A model generated the notes under the pieces. That model was not told the DNA's origin. It saw only the letters and a program-made list of their open reading frames with translations, and ran no database searches. This document shows positions 59,999 to 64,000 of a stretch of DNA of 64,000 nucleotides, piece after piece. Each line of letters begins with the position of its first letter. The stretch's first letter is position 1. The position numbers and the translations under genes are program-made. Source of the stretch: Herbiconiux flava (GTDB lineage Bacteria; Actinomycetota; Actinomycetes; Actinomycetales; Microbacteriaceae); contig NZ_JACCBM010000001.1 in NCBI RefSeq assembly GCF_013409865.1, positions 1,302,001 through 1,366,000 of the forward strand, given 5' to 3'.

Positions 59999-60783
59999 GC
60001 GCCCCCCGCCCGCGCGCACACGCCGGAGGCCGTCCGATGACCCGCGTCGACGCCTACTCCACACCCTGGACCGACGTGGCGAGCCACCTCGCCGCCGGCG
60101 ACGGGCTCGTGCTGCTGCCGTTCGGCGCGCTCGAGCAGCACGGCCCGCACCTCCCGCTCGGCACCGACACGGCCACCGCCGTCGCCGTCGCGGAGCGCCT
60201 CGCCGACCGGCTCGACGCCCTGCTCTTGCCGCCGATCCACTACGGGGACACCTGGAACAACGCCGGCTACCCCGGCACCGTTTCCCTCTCGCCCGAGACG
60301 GTCACGTCGATCGCCGTCGACATCGGCCGCTCGCTCGCGGCCTCGGGCGCCCGGGCGCTGATCGTCGTGAACGGCGACTGGGGCAACCGGCAGCCGCTCT
60401 ACACTGCCGTGCGCCGCCTGAACGCCGAGCGCATCCTGCCCGCTCTCGCACTGGACTACCCGGGCATGGACGAGGCCGTCGCCGAGGTGCGCACGAGTCG
60501 CGGCGCCGCCCCGGGCCTCAACCACGCCGAGGAGGTCGAGACGTCGATCATGCTGGCCCTCGAGCCGGAGCACGTGCATCCGGAGCGCTTCGCCGCCGAG
60601 TACCCCGAGTTCCCGAGCGACTTCGGCACGCGGCCGATGCAGCTGCACCCGTTCTCGCCCTCGGGCGTCTTCGGCGACCCGTCGCACGCGACCGCTGCCA
60701 AGGGCGAGCACATCCTGGCAGCCACCGTCGAGGGCTCGCTCGCGGTGCTCGCCGACTTCATCGCCGGGCTGCCCCCGCGCTGA
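59995..60783 (+). CDS. Creatininase-family amidohydrolase
   Basis: 262 residues. Metal ligands in EQHGPHLPLGTDT (Glu47, His49, Asp58), the VNGDWGN loop and HAEEVETS near residue 175, all conserved in creatininase and related cyclic-amide hydrolases. The GTG at 59995 is chosen for its 4-nt overlap with the preceding gene; ATG 60038 is an alternative. The family opens cyclic amides such as creatinine or hydrolyses formamides. Last gene of the operon. Confidence 0.87.
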   Translation: MSAPRPRAHAGGRPMTRVDAYSTPWTDVASHLAAGDGLVLLPFGALEQHGPHLPLGTDTATAVAVAERLADRLDALLLPPIHYGDTWNNAGYPGTVSLSPETVTSIAVDIGRSLAASGARALIVVNGDWGNRQPLYTAVRRLNAERILPALALDYPGMDEAVAEVRTSRGAAPGLNHAEEVETSIMLALEPEHVHPERFAAEYPEFPSDFGTRPMQLHPFSPSGVFGDPSHATAAKGEHILAATVEGSLAVLADFIAGLPPR

Positions 60784-60801
60784 GGGGTGGAGCACCGGCA
60801 C

Positions 60802-62202
60802 TCACCAGTCCGCGGGCCCCGCGCTCCCCGCCTCGTACTCCTCGAGCGGCGTCTCGCCCGCGGCCCAGGCGGTGAGCACCGGCGTCACGATGCGCCAGCA
60901 CTGCTCGGCGATGTCGCCCCGCACCGACAGAAGCCGGTCGTGGGCCAGGATGCCCGCCAGCACCTGCCCGTAGGCATCGAGCTCGGCCTCCCCGGGCCGC
61001 GCCTCGAGCTGCACGCGCTCGAGCCGGTCGGTGTCGTCGGCGCTGTTCACGAACAGGTCGAGGTCGACGTCGCCGTTCAGGAGGGACATCCGCAGCACGG
61101 TGCCTTCGCCCGCGTCGGCCCCGCCGAGCCCCTCCGGCGGGGTCGACGGCCGGAAGTGCACCGCGACCTCGGCCCGCGGCGAGCCGATCGCCTTGCCCGA
61201 GCGCAGCACGAACGGCACGCCGGCCCAGCGCGGGGTGTCGACCTGCAGCAGCAGCTGGGCGAGGGTCTCGATGTCGTTGGCGGGATCCACGTCGTCCTCG
61301 TCGACGTACGACGGGAAGAACCGGCCGTCGACGCGCCCCTCGGTGTAGCGGGCGCGGCGGGCGGTGTGCGGGTCGTCGCGCCAGAGCCGCACAGCGCCGA
61401 GCACCTCGGCCATCCGGTCGTGCACGTCGTCGGCCGTGATGCGGTCGGGCCGTTCGAGCGTGGTCAGCGCGAGCACCATCAGCAGGTGGCTCTGCAGCAT
61501 GTCGCGCAGGGCGCCGGTGGAGTCGTAGAACGCGGCCCGGCCCTCGAGACCGAGCTCCTCGTCGAAGACGATCTCGACCTTCTCGATCTCGTCGGCGCTC
61601 CAACCCGACTCGAGCAGGCGATTGCCGAAGCGGAGGCCCAGCATGCCGAGCACGGTGGCGTTGCCGAGGAAGTGGTCGATGCGCCAGAGCCGGTCCTCGG
61701 GGATGACGGCGGCCAGCGCCTCGTTCAGCGAGCGGGCGTCGTCCAGGTCCTCGCCGAAGGGCTTCTCGATCGCCACGACGAGGTCGTCGGGCAGCTCGAG
61801 CTGCGCGAGCGACTCGGCGACGGCGTGCCCCATCGCGGGCGGCAGGGCCACGTAGAGCACGGGCGAGGACGGGCAGGCCGCCAGCAGCGCCTTCAGCTGC
61901 TCGGGGTCGGAGGCGTCGGTCGCCACGAAGCGCGCCGCCTTCGACAGGGCGTCGACGGTGGCGGGCGCGATCTGGGCCGCTTCGAGGCTGCGGCGCACGA
62001 GGCCCTGCCACTCCTCGTCGCTCTGCGGCGTGCGGGCGGCACCGATCAGCGTGAGCTCGAGCCCGCCGGCGAGCTCGGCGACCTTCCCCAGCCCGGGCAG
62101 CAGCAGCCGTTCGGTGAGATCACCACCGGCGCCGAGGATGGCGATGCTCCGCGGCTCGCGGCCGAGCGACTCGGCGTCGGGGATTCCGGGCTGATCCGAC
62201 AT
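60802..62202 (-). CDS. Glucose-6-phosphate dehydrogenase-like protein (divergent paralog)
   Basis: 466 residues, full G6PDH length. NADP fold GAGGDLTERLLLPGL (24-38), EKPFGEDL (146-153) and the second-domain RDMLQSHLL are present. The substrate motif, normally RIDHYLGK, reads RIDHFLGN: Asp176 and His177 remain but Tyr178 is Phe and the lysine that contacts the phosphate is Asn181. It is therefore probably not the housekeeping Zwf and may act on a different sugar or lack activity. No opcA or gnd gene is adjacent. Confidence 0.85.
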   Translation of the reverse strand: MSDQPGIPDAESLGREPRSIAILGAGGDLTERLLLPGLGKVAELAGGLELTLIGAARTPQSDEEWQGLVRRSLEAAQIAPATVDALSKAARFVATDASDPEQLKALLAACPSSPVLYVALPPAMGHAVAESLAQLELPDDLVVAIEKPFGEDLDDARSLNEALAAVIPEDRLWRIDHFLGNATVLGMLGLRFGNRLLESGWSADEIEKVEIVFDEELGLEGRAAFYDSTGALRDMLQSHLLMVLALTTLERPDRITADDVHDRMAEVLGAVRLWRDDPHTARRARYTEGRVDGRFFPSYVDEDDVDPANDIETLAQLLLQVDTPRWAGVPFVLRSGKAIGSPRAEVAVHFRPSTPPEGLGGADAGEGTVLRMSLLNGDVDLDLFVNSADDTDRLERVQLEARPGEAELDAYGQVLAGILAHDRLLSVRGDIAEQCWRIVTPVLTAWAAGETPLEEYEAGSAGPADW

Positions 62203-62373
62203 GGCTGACTCCTCGCTGATGCGGCCCGTGCAGCCGCCCCGAGCGCGACCCTACCCGGCCTTTCTGGCCATGGCCCGCCCCGCCCGCCCGCGGCCGGCCC
62301 GCTTCCGCGCCGCACTCGCCATGCGTCACACTGGCACCACGGCCGGCAGGAGGCCGACCACCAAGGAGGACCC

Positions 62374-62667
62374 ATGTCGTTCCAGGCCTACCTCGACACC
62401 GTCGAGAAGAAGACCGGCCTCACGCCCCGCGAGCTCGTCGCCCTGGCGACCGACCGCGGCTTCGGCCCCGACACGAAGGCCGGCCCCATCCTCGCCTGGC
62501 TCGCCGACGACTACGGCCTCGGCCGCGGTCACGGCATGGCGATGGTGCACGTCATCACCAAGGGCGATCGCATCGCGTCGAAGCACGTCGACTCCGGCAC
62601 CACCCACAGCGATCCGAACGACCACCTCTGGCTCGACGGCGTCGCGACGAAGCCTGACGGCTACTGA
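62374..62667 (+). CDS. DUF4287 family protein
   Basis: 97 residues. The DUF4287 pattern is seen in FQAYLDTVEKKTGLTPRELV and the WLADDYGLGRGHGMAMVHV block. Function unknown; members often occur beside stress or metal-related genes. AAGGAGG lies 5 nt before the ATG. Confidence 0.85.
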   Translation: MSFQAYLDTVEKKTGLTPRELVALATDRGFGPDTKAGPILAWLADDYGLGRGHGMAMVHVITKGDRIASKHVDSGTTHSDPNDHLWLDGVATKPDGY

Positions 62668-62710
62668 CCCGGGCCCGGGTTGAATCGTTACACCGCCAGA
62701 ACATCCGCGC

Positions 62711-62739
62711 TTGACACCGACCCCCCGCGTTCTTATGGT
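62711..62739 (+). promoter_or_regulatory. SigA-type promoter of the sugar-binding protein gene
   Basis: TTGACA (62711-62716) and TATGGT (62734-62739) are separated by exactly 17 bp, close to the vegetative consensus. The start of transcription is expected near 62746. Confidence 0.82.
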
Positions 62740-62745
62740 GGTCAC

Positions 62746-62759
62746 TTGAAGCGCTTCAA
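62746..62759. promoter_or_regulatory. LacI-family operator at the transcription start
   Basis: TTGAAGCGCTTCAA is a perfect 14-bp palindrome with the central CG typical of LacI-family sites. It coincides with the predicted transcription start of the promoter at 62711. The repressor is not in the window. Confidence 0.8.
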
Positions 62760-62789
62760 TTACGAAGGCTCGCACTTCAAGGAGGAATT

Positions 62790-64000
62790 GTGACCACAGC
62801 ACGCACCGCTCGTCTCCGCCGCTCCCTCGTCCCCATGGTCGCGCTGGCCGGTGCCGGCGCCCTGGTTCTGACGGGATGCTCGGCGGGAGGCGGAGGCTCG
62901 GAGGGTTCCGGCGACGGAGCCTCCGAGTTCACCTACCTGTCCCTCACCGAGAACACCGCGGTGGCCGACATCCTGACCGGTCTCAGCACCGGCGCCTGCA
63001 AGGCCGAGAACGACGCCCTGCCCCTGAAGATCACGAACCAGCCGCAGGCGAGCTTCGACCAGCAGCTCCAGCTGCTCGCCGGCCAGGACGCCCTGCCCAC
63101 GATCTTCGCCGCCGGCAACACCCCGCAGCTCGCCAAGGACCTCAACGACAACGGCCAGCTGCTCGACATCCAGAGCACCTTCGACGACCTGGGCGTCTCC
63201 GACGACCTCCTCCCCGCCGCGACCTCGACCATCGAGAGCCTCTACGGCTCGGTGATCGCGCTGCCGACCGAGTTCAACGTCGAGGGCCTCTGGTACAACA
63301 AGCAGATCCTCGAGCAGAACGGCATCACCCCGCCCACCACGTGGGACGAGCTGACCGACGCCGCCGCGACCCTGAAGGCCGCCGGCGTGCAGCCGTTCTC
63401 GGCCTCGGGCGAGCAGGGCTGGCCGCTGACCCGCCTCGTCGGCAACTACCTGTTCCGCACGATCGGGCCGGATGCGCTGCAGAAGGTCGCCGACGGCGAC
63501 GCGAAGCTCACCGACCCCGAGTACGTCGAGGCCGCAGCCGCCGTGGCCGAGCTGGGCTCCGAGGGCTACTTCGGCGAGGGCGTCGGATCGATCGACTACG
63601 ACACCTCGCTGAACACCTTCACCACCGGCAAGGCCGCGTTCCTCTACATGGGCAGCTGGGCGCTCAGCGCGTTCAACGCCGACACGAACGAGATCGGCGC
63701 CGAGAACATCGGCTTCGTGGCGTTCCCCGACGTCGCCGGCGGCGAGGGCTCGAACGCCCAGCTCGCCGCCAACGTGGGTGTGCCGATCGCGGTGTCGAAG
63801 AAGGCCTACAACGAGAAGGTCGGCGCGTGGCTGAGCTGCATCGCCGACAACTACGGCGCAGCCTCGCTGGGTGACCAGGGCGTGCTGAGCGGCTTCACGG
63901 TGAACGACGACGCCGTCGAGGTGCCGCCGCTGACCGCCGAGCTGCAGACCACGATCGACGAGTCCAGCGACAGCGTGCTCTGGTTCGAGGCCCTCTTCGA
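62790..64000 (+). CDS. Sugar ABC transporter substrate-binding lipoprotein, 3' truncated
   Basis: The frame runs from GTG 62790 to the window end without a stop. The signal peptide ends in lipobox LTGC with Cys30, followed by a Gly-rich spacer; the mature part has the family-1 solute-binding pattern, with LPTEFNVEGLWYNKQILEQNGI, TTWDELTDAA and FTTGKAAFLYMGSWAL. AAGGAGGAATT is an optimal Shine-Dalgarno. It probably binds a sugar or oligosaccharide; permease genes should follow. An arginine-rich frame at 62876-63874 is only its shadow. Confidence 0.9.
   Translation, partial: MTTARTARLRRSLVPMVALAGAGALVLTGCSAGGGGSEGSGDGASEFTYLSLTENTAVADILTGLSTGACKAENDALPLKITNQPQASFDQQLQLLAGQDALPTIFAAGNTPQLAKDLNDNGQLLDIQSTFDDLGVSDDLLPAATSTIESLYGSVIALPTEFNVEGLWYNKQILEQNGITPPTTWDELTDAAATLKAAGVQPFSASGEQGWPLTRLVGNYLFRTIGPDALQKVADGDAKLTDPEYVEAAAAVAELGSEGYFGEGVGSIDYDTSLNTFTTGKAAFLYMGSWALSAFNADTNEIGAENIGFVAFPDVAGGEGSNAQLAANVGVPIAVSKKAYNEKVGAWLSCIADNYGAASLGDQGVLSGFTVNDDAVEVPPLTAELQTTIDESSDSVLWFEALF

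Noticed and set aside
62876..63874. Long plus-strand Arg-rich frame, seemingly a protein
   Set aside because: It is the shifted frame of the sugar-binding lipoprotein starting at 62790, which has a lipobox, Shine-Dalgarno and family motifs; the Arg-rich product has none.
1..64000. tRNA, rRNA or insertion sequences
   Set aside because: I saw no cloverleaf-like sequence, rRNA stretch, transposase motif or terminal inverted repeats with target duplication; a covariance-model search was not possible.

Overview
The window is 64 kb of G+C-rich DNA (roughly 70-73% by eye) with dense genes, many GTG starts, 4-nt ATGA/GTGA gene overlaps and almost no non-coding sequence; no gene-free gap exceeds about 210 bp. 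Protein families (CGNR zinc finger regulator, DUF222/13E12 HNH protein, actinobacterial SipW-type secretion locus, DUF2256/DUF3253 protein, LGSTG/LSDTG-like anchors) and a strikingly frequent GGATGC/GCATCC word point to an actinobacterium, most likely Microbacteriaceae. The genus cannot be fixed from this window. I see no rRNA, tRNA, CRISPR array, insertion sequence or prophage; it reads as chromosomal backbone plus accessory metabolic and regulatory islands.

1-13 kb: a 5'-truncated PPK2 polyphosphate kinase, an alpha/beta hydrolase, a Bcr/CflA-type MFS exporter, short-chain dehydrogenases, a thioredoxin-reductase-like flavoprotein, a DUF222/HNH protein with unusual composition, an XRE/cupin regulator, and a tightly coupled three-gene operon (acyl-CoA-dehydrogenase-like, PIG-L deacetylase fused to a NodS-like methyltransferase, GT2 glycosyltransferase) that looks like an undescribed small-molecule or glycoconjugate pathway. 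13-18 kb: an SDR/TetR pair with an operator palindrome, then a minus-strand operon of a SipW-type signal peptidase and three secreted proteins, two of them TasA/camelysin-like. 17-24.9 kb: a zinc dehydrogenase, an EamA transporter fused to a DUF2945 tudor domain, a CGNR regulator, a lipid kinase, DUF1697, and a TetR-controlled quinone reductase/SDR pair. 25-31 kb: a secreted alkaline phosphatase behind a PHO-box-like array, and the methionine importer metQNI divergent from a sarcosine-oxidase-like enzyme. 31.8-36.7 kb: a two-component system and a zinc dehydrogenase with three small unknown proteins. 36.7-49.9 kb: a drug-exporter/TspO-like pair, small regulators, a GH5 cellulase with PT linker and CBM2-like module, a giant DUF2207 membrane protein, an amino-acid permease, and a VOC/MarR pair with twin operators.

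50-60.8 kb is the most coherent system. A minus-strand operon (BmpA-type lipoprotein, two-domain ABC ATPase, two permeases, amidohydrolase) lies back to back with a plus-strand operon (LacI regulator, glutamine-amidotransferase-like protein, deaminase-type amidohydrolase, creatininase-family hydrolase), with two LacI-type operators between them. It should import and hydrolyse a nucleoside-like or cyclic-amide compound. 60.8-64 kb: a glucose-6-phosphate-dehydrogenase paralog with a changed active site, a DUF4287 protein, and the start of a sugar-binding lipoprotein gene behind a textbook promoter with a LacI-type operator at the transcription start. Function calls rest on motif recognition and were not checked by database search.
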